Below are positions 15,949 through 26,112 of a stretch of 64,000 nucleotides of DNA, in pieces. Numbering within the stretch: the first letter of the stretch is position 1; the number at the start of each line of letters is the position of its first letter. The position numbers and the translations under genes were made by a program. The DNA lies in assembly GCF_022810405.1 (NCBI RefSeq), contig NZ_JALGQE010000016.1:1-64000 (forward strand), in the 5' to 3' direction. A model generated the notes under the pieces. It saw nothing but the letters and a program-made list of their open reading frames with translations, was not told the origin of the DNA and searched no databases. The DNA comes from Rhodococcus sp. ARC_M5. Its GTDB lineage: Bacteria; Actinomycetota; Actinomycetes; Mycobacteriales; Mycobacteriaceae.

Positions 15949-16782
15949 CTACCCCGCTTCCCACGCCTGTTCCAGCAGCACGCGAGCGGCATCGGCAGGG
16001 TGCGTGTACGGCCACCAGTGGCCCGCATCGACTCGGACGACGCGCAGCTGTGGGATCCATCGATCGAGACCGTCGGTCAGGTTCGTCGACAGCATGCGGT
16101 CGTGGGTCGGTACGACCACTGTGGTCGGCACGTCGCATCGAGGGTCGGGTCCGCGGAGCACACGCCGCAACACGTTCGCCCGGTACAGACCGATGCCGCG
16201 CTGTTGGTCGGCCACCGTCGGAGTCGGCTCACCCTCGACATTCAGTCGCGCCAACAAATCCGGCACGCGGCTGCGCAGAACGGGAACATGAAACCCGAAG
16301 ACGTACCAGGACCGGGCCAACTGCCCGACCAGCGATGGCCATCGATGCGGCCGCACCAACCGCGCCCGCGCCACCTGCCGCAGGTGATCCAGACTGGGTC
16401 CGGACACCGATGTGTACGACGCGAAGGCGGTGGTTGCCCGAGGCGAGGCCATCGCCTCCCACAGCTGGACCGACCCCCAGTCGTGGGCGAAGACGTGCAC
16501 CTTCCCGGTGAGCTCAGGAATCGACTCGACCACCGCGAAGACGTCTCGCGCCAGCTGCTCGATGGACACGTCCGCGGCGGGCTCGAGCGCGGACGCCCCA
16601 CTGCCCCGCGTGTCGTAGGCGATTATTCGAACCGCGTCGCCGAGTTCGGCGATCAGCGGATCGAACACGTGACGGTTGTCGGGATAGCCGTGCACCAGCA
16701 GCACGGTCGAGCGCGCAGCCGGGTTCCCGTATTCGAAGACAGGAAGCTCGGCACCCGATATGCGCACCGTCCAGTGGGTCAT
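15949..16782 (-). CDS. Alpha/beta hydrolase, epoxide-hydrolase-like
   Basis: This 277-residue protein begins at the ATG at 16782 (MTHWTVRISGAELPVFEYGN). The oxyanion HGYPDN is followed by the nucleophile elbow HVFAHDWGSVQLWE, which has Asp rather than Ser, as in epoxide hydrolases and haloalkane dehalogenases. The acid is probably in VVVPTHDRMLS and the base histidine in DAGHWWPYTHP. The HDWGSVQ motif resembles the hydrolase part of EphD-type proteins. It overlaps the upstream TetR gene by 4 bp (ATGA), so it is the last gene of a three-gene leftward operon. Confidence 0.82.
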   Translation of the reverse strand: MTHWTVRISGAELPVFEYGNPAARSTVLLVHGYPDNRHVFDPLIAELGDAVRIIAYDTRGSGASALEPAADVSIEQLARDVFAVVESIPELTGKVHVFAHDWGSVQLWEAMASPRATTAFASYTSVSGPSLDHLRQVARARLVRPHRWPSLVGQLARSWYVFGFHVPVLRSRVPDLLARLNVEGEPTPTVADQQRGIGLYRANVLRRVLRGPDPRCDVPTTVVVPTHDRMLSTNLTDGLDRWIPQLRVVRVDAGHWWPYTHPADAARVLLEQAWEAG

Positions 16783-17384
16783 CCGACGTCGCTCAGAGCG
16801 TGCAGAGTGCCTCCGCGCAGCAGGTGAGCAATCATCTTCAACCGCATGGCCTCCTGCTCGGGTTGCGGATGCACCACAGCTGCCAATGCCTCGCCGTCGA
16901 GCAGGTGGACCACGGTGAAGATCACTGTCTCGAGCTGTCGTGGATCGATCACACCGGCCACCGGTAGCGTGCGAGCAAGTTCGGCGATCTGCTCGTGATA
17001 ACGAACAGTGAAGGGCTGCAGCCTCTCTCGCAGCTCGCTGTCGCTGCGCGCGGCAGTCAGGAGCTCGTACCAGGCACCGTTGATCGGGGCGCGGCACGCA
17101 GCTCTGAGCAATTCGAGGCAATGTTCGATGGACGCGCTACCGAAACCGGACAGCCCATGACGGAACTCCACGAACTGGCGTCGCCGAACCTCGTCCGCCG
17201 CGGCGACGATCAGATCGAGCCTGGTGTCGAAATGCCGGAACATGGCACCCGACGACACCCCTGCACGGCCGACGATCTCACTGACACTGGTTGCGGCATA
17301 TCCCTTCTCGCACAACGACACGATCGTCGCGTCGAGCAACTTTCCGATGGTCTCGGTCCGACGCTGTTGTTGACTCGGGCTCAC
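16779..17384 (-). CDS. TetR-family repressor
   Basis: This 201-residue regulator begins with a GTG at 17384 whose codon overlaps the stop of the upstream gene (GTGA). The DNA-binding domain is RRTETIGKLLDATIVSLCEKGYAATSVSEIVGRAGVSSGAMFRHFDTRLDLIVAAADEV, the standard TetR helix-turn-helix with the MFRHFxxRxxL recognition helix. The remaining helices form the ligand-binding domain. It lies between the amidohydrolase and hydrolase genes in one operon, so it most likely autoregulates through the palindromes upstream of the amidohydrolase (19195-19217). The ligand is unknown. Confidence 0.9.
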   Translation of the reverse strand: MSPSQQQRRTETIGKLLDATIVSLCEKGYAATSVSEIVGRAGVSSGAMFRHFDTRLDLIVAAADEVRRRQFVEFRHGLSGFGSASIEHCLELLRAACRAPINGAWYELLTAARSDSELRERLQPFTVRYHEQIAELARTLPVAGVIDPRQLETVIFTVVHLLDGEALAAVVHPQPEQEAMRLKMIAHLLRGGTLHALSDVG

Positions 17385-19168
17385 ACACGCTCCCGGCGAC
17401 GAGGAGCCGTTGGGGTGCCTGCCCGCAGGAAGCTACCTGCCCGCTCCGACACCCCGAACCAGGGCGCAAAGGTGCCGCCGGAGAACACTACTCGGCCCGC
17501 GATCAGAGTGGCGGTGACAGCGCGGTCGTTGCGATTGACCATTCGGCTCAGGCCACCGAACTCCGGCATGATCTCCTCGCGGTAGGCCAGGACATCCTCG
17601 TCCAGGCCCTCGGGATCGATCACGACGATGTCGGCTCGATCCCCCACCCGCACATGACCGGCATCGACACCGTAGAAGTCGGCCAACTCGCCGCTGAGCT
17701 TGTGCACGGCCTTCTCGACCGTCATGAACGGCTTACGATCGCGCTGCGCGTCGTGCACGCGGTGCAACAACCGGATGCCGAAGTTGTAGAACGCCATGTT
17801 GCGCAGATGAGCGCCGGCGTCGGAGAATCCCACGGTCACCCCGGGCTGGTTGATCAGCTTGTCCATCTGCCGCTTGCGATGATTGGCAACAGTGGTGTGC
17901 CAGCGTAGCTTTCGGCCGTGCTCGACCACCAGATCGAGGAATGCGTCGACCACGTGCACACCGCGCTCGGCCGCGACCTCCGCGACGTTCTTGCCGACGA
18001 CCGACGCGTCGGGGCACTCGGTGATCTCGGCGTCGGCGAAGTCCCGATGCCAGACGCGCGAGCTGAACTTCTTCTCGAAATCGGCACGGAACCAGCGGCG
18101 GTAGGCCTCGTCCGAGAGCAACTCGTTGCGGCCCAACTCTTCTCGCAGATGCAGCGCGGCGCGGCCCGAACCGAACTCCTCGAACACCACCAGATCGATG
18201 CCGTCGGAGTAGACGTCGAACGTGGTGGGTAGGTGCTGCCAGCGGAACTGACCCTTGCCCGGTCCGTTGACGATGCGAGCGAGCGGGCCGAAGACGCGAT
18301 GGATCCAGGGCGACGCCTTCGCGTCCGCCGCGGCCAGCAGCGAGATCTTGAGCGGAGTGCGCCCGATCCCGGTGGCCGAGGCGAGGAAGAACAGCATGTC
18401 GTATTTGGTGTTCAGGTTCGGGATGCTCTGCAACAACCGACCGCGTCGACGCAGAATCTTGTGCAGAGAACGGAATTCGCTCCAGTGCGCGTACGAGGAT
18501 GGCAAGGAACGAGACCGGTATCGATCGCCGTCCAACTTGTCCCACGGGTTCGTCATGGTCGACATTCCGAGCAGCCCGGCGTCGAGCGCCTTCTCGAGCG
18601 CGTCGGACATGGCATGCCATTCCTCGCGGGTGGGCTTCTGACTGCGATCGGTCGAGCGGTCCAGGCCCATCACGTGTGCGCGTAGATCCGAATGACCAAC
18701 CAAAGCAGCAATATTGGGGCCGAGGGGCAGGCGCTCGAGTGCTGCGATGTACTCGTCGGGGCTCGTCCACGTCTTGTGCGTATCGACGGCCTTGAGCACA
18801 TGATCGCGCGGCAGCGCCTCGACCCGACTGAACAGATCCGCGATGTCGACCGGAGTGGAGTAGAGCGTCGACAACGAACAGTTGCCCAGGAGAACCGTCG
18901 TGACCCCGTGCCGGACGGACTCTTCGAGCCCCGGCCCGACGAGCACCTCCGCGTCGTAATGGGTGTGCACGTCCACGAAGCCCGGCGTGACCCACTTGCC
19001 GGTGGCGTCGACCACCTCGGTCGCCGGGCCCGCCTCGAGCGGAGTGGAGGACACGGCCCGCACGACGCCGTCGACGATGCCCACATCGGCACGCACTCCT
19101 GGACCGCCGGATCCGTCGTAGACGGTGCCGCCGGTGATGACGACGTCGAACGAAATATTCGGGTTCAT
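17381..19168 (-). CDS. N-acyl-D-amino-acid deacylase-type amidohydrolase
   Basis: This 595-residue metal-dependent hydrolase of the D-aminoacylase/dihydroorotase group starts at the ATG at 19168 with GGAGG a few nt upstream. It shows the N-terminal beta segment FDVVITGGTVYDGSGGPG, the metal motif VTPGFVDVHTHYDAEVLVGPGLEESVRHGVTTVLLGNC, a later AHVMGL histidine segment and the C-terminal SDAGAHLRN (metal Asp) followed by DRADIVVIDPE. These proteins cleave N-acyl or cyclic amide bonds; many actinobacterial members are not characterised biochemically. It heads the operon with TetR and a hydrolase, suggesting a small catabolic unit for an amide or ester compound. Confidence 0.85.
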   Translation of the reverse strand: MNPNISFDVVITGGTVYDGSGGPGVRADVGIVDGVVRAVSSTPLEAGPATEVVDATGKWVTPGFVDVHTHYDAEVLVGPGLEESVRHGVTTVLLGNCSLSTLYSTPVDIADLFSRVEALPRDHVLKAVDTHKTWTSPDEYIAALERLPLGPNIAALVGHSDLRAHVMGLDRSTDRSQKPTREEWHAMSDALEKALDAGLLGMSTMTNPWDKLDGDRYRSRSLPSSYAHWSEFRSLHKILRRRGRLLQSIPNLNTKYDMLFFLASATGIGRTPLKISLLAAADAKASPWIHRVFGPLARIVNGPGKGQFRWQHLPTTFDVYSDGIDLVVFEEFGSGRAALHLREELGRNELLSDEAYRRWFRADFEKKFSSRVWHRDFADAEITECPDASVVGKNVAEVAAERGVHVVDAFLDLVVEHGRKLRWHTTVANHRKRQMDKLINQPGVTVGFSDAGAHLRNMAFYNFGIRLLHRVHDAQRDRKPFMTVEKAVHKLSGELADFYGVDAGHVRVGDRADIVVIDPEGLDEDVLAYREEIMPEFGGLSRMVNRNDRAVTATLIAGRVVFSGGTFAPWFGVSERAGSFLRAGTPTAPRRRERV

Positions 19169-19194
19169 GTGACCTCCGTCATAGGATGACGAAA

Positions 19195-19217
19195 CTCTAA
19201 CTTAGAGAGTGATCACT
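19195..19217. promoter_or_regulatory. Candidate TetR operator palindromes
   Basis: Two adjacent perfect palindromes lie 27-49 bp upstream of the amidohydrolase start: CTCTAA-C-TTAGAG (19195-19207) and AGTGATCACT (19208-19217). Their size and position suit autoregulation by the TetR protein of the downstream operon. The sites also lie about 85 bp before the divergent GT-C gene, so cross-control is possible. Confidence 0.55.
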
Positions 19218-19300
19218 CGCAATAGCCGTGGGTCTTCCGACACCTCGGAGTTGCGCGGCTCGACGTTTCGGCTCGAGAGCAGGGCGAGAGATACAGTCGA

Positions 19301-21583
19301 GTGTCTTTGCCCGAACTCACGGAGTTGACCTTGCCCGCCACGGATACACAGATCGCGCCCGCTGCCCTGCAAGACAGCAGGGGAGAGCGCCTCGCGTGGG
19401 GAGCAGCGGTCGCTGCAGTCGTCATCCTCGGTTATCTCCTGGTGCTCAGCGTCGATCCCCGCTTCTTCTACATCGACGACACCGAATCGGGTGCTGTACC
19501 CAACTGGCTCCAGCTCGGGCGCATCATGCGCGACGGGCACTTCCCCTCGCTCGTGCTCGATCAGTGGATGGCGGGCAACTACCCGGTCGAAGGGCAGGGT
19601 GGGCTGTGGAACCCCGTCCAAATGGCGATCAACTACATCTCGCCGTCGATCGACAACCTGGTACTACTCGCGACGGCCGTCAAACTCGGATTCTCGATCC
19701 TGCTGGCCTGGGGCGTCTACCGCGTCGCCCTCGTCTACGGGGCACGTGCCCACTGGGCCGCGGTGGCGGGCGCGAGCGCACCGTTCGTCGGCTTCACGCT
19801 GTTCTTCGAGAACACGTCCTGGGTGACCGCTCTGATGGGCACGGCGTGGATCATGAACGCGTGGGCGAGCTCGGTGTCCTACGCCCGCGGCCGGTCCGGC
19901 CCGATCGTGCCGTTCGCCTTCCTCTACCTCGCCATCAGCGTGGGATACGTCCACGCCGCGGTGATGGCCGGAGTGATGATCGGATCCGTCGCCATCGGCG
20001 AACGACTGTTCCAGCGGCTGTGGCGTCCGGCACTGAAGGTGTGCGCGGTCGGCATCGCTGCCGCGGCCTGCGGGGCCGTCACCTTCCTGCCCGGGGTGCT
20101 GACGTCCGCGGTCACCTGGCGTAGCGGCGACGAGGGCACTTTCAACGACAACTTCCTGACGGCACCGTGGTCGGAATCGCTCACCGCGAGCATCCCGACC
20201 GCCGTGACGAGCATCGAATCCTGGGCGGGCGAGACCACCGAATCACCGGTCACGTACATCGCCTGGTTCGTGGTGCCCGCGCTGGCGTTCATCGCATGGC
20301 GTCGGGTGCCCACCGCTCTGCGTGAGCTGGCAGCCCCGCTGATCATGCTGGCGTTCGCCTTGATCTTCACCGCAGGCCCCAGCGACATCGGACCGATCCG
20401 CTGGCCCGCCCGCATTCTGCCGTTCGTCGCCCTCATCGCGCTGATTCTCGTGGTCACTCTCATCAGCCGGTACGGAACTCTCGACCGATTGCGGCCACGG
20501 CTGCTCGCGGCCGGCCTGCTGACGCTGGTGCTGCTGCTGCGCGCCGGTTCGTCGGGCCCGGAGTTCTTCGGTCGCCACGTCCTCGCTGCGCTGGTGATCC
20601 TGCTCGTCGGCGCGCTCGCTCTGCTGTTGGCCCACCGATTCTCCACCCGCGCCACCGCGGCACTGCTGCTCGTGACGATCGCGCCCGTCGCGATGTACCA
20701 GGTGGCCACCTACGAACCGCCGTTCGCCAAGTGGTGGCTGCCGGCGTCACAGTCCGAGGCCAAGGCCGAATTCCCGCAGTGGCAGGGCGCGACTCTGCAA
20801 CTCGGCAGCCGTGCGCTCACCGAGACCGAAGCCGACGGACCCGACGACCCTCGGTTGCCGTGGGATTCCCAGGTGTACGGCAACTCCGCCAAGATCATGG
20901 GCCTGGACTACGCCAACGCCTACACTCCCGTCGGCTATCTCGACTTCGCCAACCTGCTGTGCTTCGAGCACGAGGGATCGACCTGCAAGGACGCCTTCCG
21001 GCGCGTGTTCGAGATCGAGCCGTACACCGGCAAGACCTACGCCGACCTGATGCAACTCGATCGAATCGTGCTGCAGAAGAACCAGTATCCGCTCGCCAAC
21101 TCCCGCCCCGCACCCGCAGGCTGGATGTGGGTGACAGCTCCCACGCCCGCGTCCGCGCGACAGATCTACGTCCTCGAACGCGTCGACGGGTTGATTCCCG
21201 CCACGTCGGGACGCGTCGTCGCGACTGTCGACGCAACGGCCGAACCCCGATCCTCCGACCCGGACTCCGAGCACGTCGACGTCAGCGCACCGAACGGCGG
21301 CAGCGTCGTGTTCTCGCGTCTGGCCTGGCCCGGTTACACCGCAACCCTGAACGGTGAAGAGCTGCAGACGAAGGGGTTGGCCGACATCTTCCTCTACGTC
21401 GACCTGCCGCCCGGTACCGAGAACGCAGATCTGCACATCACCTTCCGGCCGCCGGGCGAACGTCTCGGACTGGCCGCGATGGCGGGCGGGGTGATGCTGC
21501 TGGCCGGTTTGGTGGTGCTCGATGTGCGACGACGCAGAAATTCGAGTTATCTGGAGTTCGGCGCAGGGACGTCGAACAGATAG
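19301..21583 (+). CDS. GT-C membrane glycosyltransferase, PpgT/Rv3779-like
   Basis: This 760-residue multi-spanning protein starts at a GTG at 19301. After a short cytosolic N-terminus comes the first span (WGAAVAAVVILGYLLVL) and then the GT-C acidic motif FFYIDDTESGAVPNW (D59, D60, E62) in the first extracytoplasmic loop. About a dozen membrane spans run to residue 470, followed by a periplasmic domain and a final C-terminal span. It resembles the family of Rv3779, reported as the enzyme that transfers galactosamine from a polyprenyl-phosphate donor to arabinogalactan. It leads a five-gene operon whose second gene makes a polyprenyl-phosphate sugar, which fits that role. Exact sugar specificity is inference. 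Confidence 0.75.
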   Translation: MSLPELTELTLPATDTQIAPAALQDSRGERLAWGAAVAAVVILGYLLVLSVDPRFFYIDDTESGAVPNWLQLGRIMRDGHFPSLVLDQWMAGNYPVEGQGGLWNPVQMAINYISPSIDNLVLLATAVKLGFSILLAWGVYRVALVYGARAHWAAVAGASAPFVGFTLFFENTSWVTALMGTAWIMNAWASSVSYARGRSGPIVPFAFLYLAISVGYVHAAVMAGVMIGSVAIGERLFQRLWRPALKVCAVGIAAAACGAVTFLPGVLTSAVTWRSGDEGTFNDNFLTAPWSESLTASIPTAVTSIESWAGETTESPVTYIAWFVVPALAFIAWRRVPTALRELAAPLIMLAFALIFTAGPSDIGPIRWPARILPFVALIALILVVTLISRYGTLDRLRPRLLAAGLLTLVLLLRAGSSGPEFFGRHVLAALVILLVGALALLLAHRFSTRATAALLLVTIAPVAMYQVATYEPPFAKWWLPASQSEAKAEFPQWQGATLQLGSRALTETEADGPDDPRLPWDSQVYGNSAKIMGLDYANAYTPVGYLDFANLLCFEHEGSTCKDAFRRVFEIEPYTGKTYADLMQLDRIVLQKNQYPLANSRPAPAGWMWVTAPTPASARQIYVLERVDGLIPATSGRVVATVDATAEPRSSDPDSEHVDVSAPNGGSVVFSRLAWPGYTATLNGEELQTKGLADIFLYVDLPPGTENADLHITFRPPGERLGLAAMAGGVMLLAGLVVLDVRRRRNSSYLEFGAGTSNR

Positions 21584-21597
21584 GCTCAGACCTCGTG

Positions 21598-22626
21598 ATG
21601 TCCGCCGCTGCTGCTGTTGATCCGCACCGCATCTCGATCGTGGTTCCGGTCTACCAAGGTGAGCGGACCCTCAGTGCGTTGATCGACGAGATCATTCCGT
21701 TGACGCAGGTGACACATACTCCGGTCGGACGGCCGATGATCGTCGAGGAAGTTCTGCTCGTCTTCGATCACGGACCCGACAATTCCGCTGCGGTGATTCG
21801 GCGTCTGACCTCTGCGCACACGTTCGTTCGCGGGGTGTGGCTGAGCCGAAATTTCGGTCAGCACCCCGCCACCCTCGCCGGCATGGCGTCCAGCGGCGGC
21901 GAATGGATCGTCACGATGGACGAGGACGGCCAACACGACCCTGCCGCCATCGGCGGAATGCTCGACACCGCCCTCGACCAGCAGTCCACCGTCGTCTACG
22001 CCAAACCGACCAACGTCGCACCGCACGGGATGTGGCGCAACGCAGCCTCCAAGGGTTCGAAGTGGCTGATCGCCAAGGCGCTGGCCGGTGACAACACCAT
22101 CGACTATCAGAGCTACCGCCTGGTGCTCGGTGAGGTCGGCCGCTCCGTCGCCGCCTACGCCGGTTCCGAGGCGTACCTGGATATCGCACTCGGGTGGATC
22201 GCGGGCGACGTCACGACCAGCCCGGTGGCGTTGCGCGAAGAGGTGGACCGTCGATCGGGCTACCGCTTGCGCACCTTGCTCTCGCACTTCTGGCGGATGG
22301 TGCTCTCCAGCGGCACCAAGGGCCTGCGGCTCGTCAGCTTCATCGGCATCGCGTTCGCGCTGCTCGGACTCGTTCTGGTGGCGTACGTGCTGGTGTCGTA
22401 TTTCGTCTTCGATTCGGGCGCCGAGGTGCGAGGGTGGGCGTCGACGATGGTGATTCTGCTGTTCGGCTTCGGGGCCACGCTGTTCTCCCTCGGTGTGGTG
22501 GCCGAATACGTGGGCGTCAACGTCAAGACCGCCATGGGCAAACCGCCGTACCTGATCGTCACCGATCCCGGAAACGGGCCGCTCGGTCGTACTGCGCCAT
22601 CGCCCGAACCTGCACCGCCGGCGTGA
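21598..22626 (+). CDS. Polyprenyl-phosphate glycosyltransferase (GtrB/DPMS type, GT2)
   Basis: This 342-residue GT2 enzyme starts at the ATG at 21598; a GTG lies one codon earlier. The catalytic domain has ISIVVPVYQGERTL, LSRNFGQHPATLAGM and the metal motif MDEDGQHDP (D108-E109-D110). Two C-terminal membrane spans (VSFIGIAFALLGLVLVAYVLVSYFVF and MVILLFGFGATLFSLGVVAEYVGV) anchor it, as in GtrB and ArnC. Such proteins move a sugar from a nucleotide to polyprenyl phosphate on the cytosolic face. With the GT-C enzyme upstream and GtrA downstream it forms a complete donor-making, flipping and transfer set. Confidence 0.85.
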   Translation: MSAAAAVDPHRISIVVPVYQGERTLSALIDEIIPLTQVTHTPVGRPMIVEEVLLVFDHGPDNSAAVIRRLTSAHTFVRGVWLSRNFGQHPATLAGMASSGGEWIVTMDEDGQHDPAAIGGMLDTALDQQSTVVYAKPTNVAPHGMWRNAASKGSKWLIAKALAGDNTIDYQSYRLVLGEVGRSVAAYAGSEAYLDIALGWIAGDVTTSPVALREEVDRRSGYRLRTLLSHFWRMVLSSGTKGLRLVSFIGIAFALLGLVLVAYVLVSYFVFDSGAEVRGWASTMVILLFGFGATLFSLGVVAEYVGVNVKTAMGKPPYLIVTDPGNGPLGRTAPSPEPAPPA

Positions 22627-23564
22627 CCGCGACGCACACGTGGGTCGTCGGCAGCGGCGGACTACTCGGCGCTGCGGTGACCCGAGAGGCCGGTCGTCGC
22701 GGGCACCGGGTGCACACCAGCACCATCCCGTGGTCGGACAGGGCGTCTGCCGAACAGGCACTGCTGCAGCGCTGTTCGGAATTCTTCGACTCATGTGCCG
22801 ACAGTGTGTGGAACGTCGTGTGGGCCGCGGGCGCGGGTGTCAACGGAACCAGCGCAGCGCAGTTCGCCGAAGAGAACGATCTGATCCGAGCCGTCCTGGC
22901 GCGCATCGGGGCCATCGCCGCCGACCGTGCGGGCGCCGGAACCGTGTTCCTCGCCTCGTCCGCCGGCGGTGTCTACGCCGGCTCGACCGGTGCCCCGCAT
23001 CACGAGGGAACGAACCCGGTTCCGTTGGGCGACTACGGCTTCGCGAAGCTGGAGTCCGAGGCCATCGCAACCGAGTTCGGTGAACGCACGGGCATCAACG
23101 TGGCCATCGGGCGGTTCGCGAACCTCTACGGGCCGGGCCAGAACCTCGCGAAACCGCAGGGCCTCATCTCGCACCTGTGCCGCGGATACCTCATGGCCTC
23201 ACCTGTATCCATATACGTGCCGATGGATACGTTGCGCGACTACCTCTACGTGTCCGACGCGGCCGAGATGGTTGCGGACACCCTCGCCCTGTCTGCCACA
23301 CAACGACTCTCGCCGACGATCAAGATCTTCGCCTCCGGTGAGGCCGTCACCATCGGCTCGATACTCGGAGCGTGCCGGACGGTGTTCCGGCGTCGACCGA
23401 ACGTGGTGCTGGCGGCGTCCCCGCTCGCGGTGTTCCAAGGTCGCGATCTACGGCTGCGGTCGACGGTCTGGCCACAGATCGATCGACGAACTCACCGAAC
23501 GTTGCCCGCAGGCATCGCGTCGACCCTGTTCGCGACGCGTCAAGCATTGGGGGTCGGTCGATGA
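22623..23564 (+). CDS. NAD-dependent sugar epimerase/dehydratase (Rv3784-like)
   Basis: This 313-residue extended short-chain dehydrogenase starts at a GTG at 22623 that overlaps the previous stop (GTGA). The nucleotide site is WVVGSGGLLGAAVTREAGRRG, a variant of GxxGxxG. The active-site pair is visible as SSAGGVYAG and YGFAKLE (YxxxK). The substrate region includes RFANLYGPGQN and PMDTLRDYLYVSDAAEM. It probably makes or converts the nucleotide sugar used by the neighbouring polyprenyl-phosphate transferase. An epimerase gene (Rv3784) occurs in the same general locus of M. tuberculosis. Substrate unknown. Confidence 0.82.
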   Translation: MTATHTWVVGSGGLLGAAVTREAGRRGHRVHTSTIPWSDRASAEQALLQRCSEFFDSCADSVWNVVWAAGAGVNGTSAAQFAEENDLIRAVLARIGAIAADRAGAGTVFLASSAGGVYAGSTGAPHHEGTNPVPLGDYGFAKLESEAIATEFGERTGINVAIGRFANLYGPGQNLAKPQGLISHLCRGYLMASPVSIYVPMDTLRDYLYVSDAAEMVADTLALSATQRLSPTIKIFASGEAVTIGSILGACRTVFRRRPNVVLAASPLAVFQGRDLRLRSTVWPQIDRRTHRTLPAGIASTLFATRQALGVGR

Positions 23565-24028
23565 CCGAACCACAGACTCCTGCTCCCCCGGCGGGCATGA
23601 ACGGCGCGCCGGGGCCGCTGATGCGCATCGTCAAGAATCAGAAGATCGCGTTTCTGCTCGTCGGCGGTGTCAACACCGCACTGGGTACCGCATGGTTCAT
23701 CCTGTGGCAGTTGCTGATCGGTGAGCAGTACGGATACCACGCCGCGATCGTGCTCGGCTATCTCTGCAATGTGCTGTGCGCGTTCGCGATGTACCGATAC
23801 CTGGTGTTCCGCGTGCGGGGTCACTTCCTACGTGATCTGCTGAGGTTCTTCGTCGTGAACTTCGGCGCGTTCGTCGCCAACATCTCCCTGATGACGATCG
23901 CCGTGTCCGTCTTCCACTTCCCGCCCATCCCATCACAATTGGTCGTCACAGCAGTGATGGCAGTCGTGAGCTTCTTCGGCTACCGCGACTTCTCGTTTCG
24001 CAGAAAGAGTCAGGCCCCCACACCATGA
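23561..24028 (+). CDS. GtrA-family membrane protein
   Basis: This 155-residue protein starts at an ATG (23561) overlapping the previous stop. It has four predicted spans: IAFLLVGGVNTALGTAWFILWQLLIG, AAIVLGYLCNVLCAFAMYRYLVF, LLRFFVVNFGAFVANISLMTIAVSVF and LVVTAVMAVVSFFGYRDFSF. The conserved ends VGGVNTxxG and FxGYRxFSF identify GtrA, a family thought to flip or present polyprenyl-linked sugars. It is co-transcribed with the GtrB-type transferase and GT-C enzyme and overlaps the next gene by 4 bp. A second, longer GtrA protein lies at 31860-32390. Confidence 0.88.
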   Translation: MTEPQTPAPPAGMNGAPGPLMRIVKNQKIAFLLVGGVNTALGTAWFILWQLLIGEQYGYHAAIVLGYLCNVLCAFAMYRYLVFRVRGHFLRDLLRFFVVNFGAFVANISLMTIAVSVFHFPPIPSQLVVTAVMAVVSFFGYRDFSFRRKSQAPTP

Positions 24029-24861
24029 CCCCCCGTGTTTCCGTAGTCGTCCCTGCCTACAACAACGCCGAGTATCTGGCCGAGACCATCGATTCGATTC
24101 TCGCCCAGACGTTCACGGACTTCGAGCTGGTCATTGCCGACCACTCGTCGACCGACGGGACCCTCGCCGTCGCACAGAAGTACGACGACCCGCGCATCCG
24201 CGTTCTCACCACACCCGCGGGCGGCGGGGCACAGGCCAACTGGAATCGCGTCACCGAGGAAGCGTCGGGCGAGCTGCTCAAACTCGTGTGCGGTGACGAC
24301 ACCATCCACCGCACTGCACTCGCCGCCCAGGTACAGGCTTTCGACGACAGCCCGACCGCCGTTCTGGTCGCTTCGCAGCGAACGCTGATCGACGCCTACG
24401 GCAAAACTGTCATTGCCGCCCGCGGGCTCGGCGGACTGCACGGAACTGTCTCGGGTCGAGTTGCCGCGAGAACGGCAGTACGGGCCGGAGCCAACATCTT
24501 CGGTGAACCCGGCGGCGTCATGATGAAGCTCTCGGAACTGCGCGCAGTCGGACTGTGGGACAACAGTCATCCGTATCTGATCGACCAGGCCACCTTCATC
24601 GCCGTAGCGCTGCGCGGCGACATCGTTGCCATTCCACAGCCGCTGGCGTCGTTCCGCATCAACTCGGGACAGTGGAGCGTCGAGCTGGCCACCCAGCAGG
24701 CCCGTCAGGCCGCGGACTTCCACCGCTCATTGCAGGCAAGCGATCCGACGTTGCTGTCCGACAGCGACGTACGCATCGGAAACGCCAAGGCTCTGATGAC
24801 GTCGTTCATGCGTCGTGCGGTGTATCTGCTGCTGCGCCACCGGATGTCGCGCAGCAGCTAG
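24025..24861 (+). CDS. Glycosyltransferase family 2 protein
   Basis: This 278-residue soluble GT2 enzyme has the classic start RVSVVVPAYNNAEYLAETIDSILAQTFTDFELVIADHSSTDGT, followed by GGAQANWNRVTEEASGELLKLVCGDDTIH with the metal-binding acidic pair. The C-terminal part is helical and ends in a basic amphipathic helix (RRAVYLLLRHRMSR) that may touch the membrane. It overlaps gtrA by 4 bp and closes the five-gene operon. It may add a further sugar to the lipid-linked intermediate or to a separate acceptor. Donor and acceptor cannot be read from sequence. Confidence 0.82.
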   Translation: MTPRVSVVVPAYNNAEYLAETIDSILAQTFTDFELVIADHSSTDGTLAVAQKYDDPRIRVLTTPAGGGAQANWNRVTEEASGELLKLVCGDDTIHRTALAAQVQAFDDSPTAVLVASQRTLIDAYGKTVIAARGLGGLHGTVSGRVAARTAVRAGANIFGEPGGVMMKLSELRAVGLWDNSHPYLIDQATFIAVALRGDIVAIPQPLASFRINSGQWSVELATQQARQAADFHRSLQASDPTLLSDSDVRIGNAKALMTSFMRRAVYLLLRHRMSRSS

Positions 24862-24869
24862 GCCCCGCC

Positions 24870-26078
<1,209 letters not shown>

Positions 26079-26112
26079 CTAGCTTCTGTTCGACTTCGGG
26101 GGGAGTACGTCA

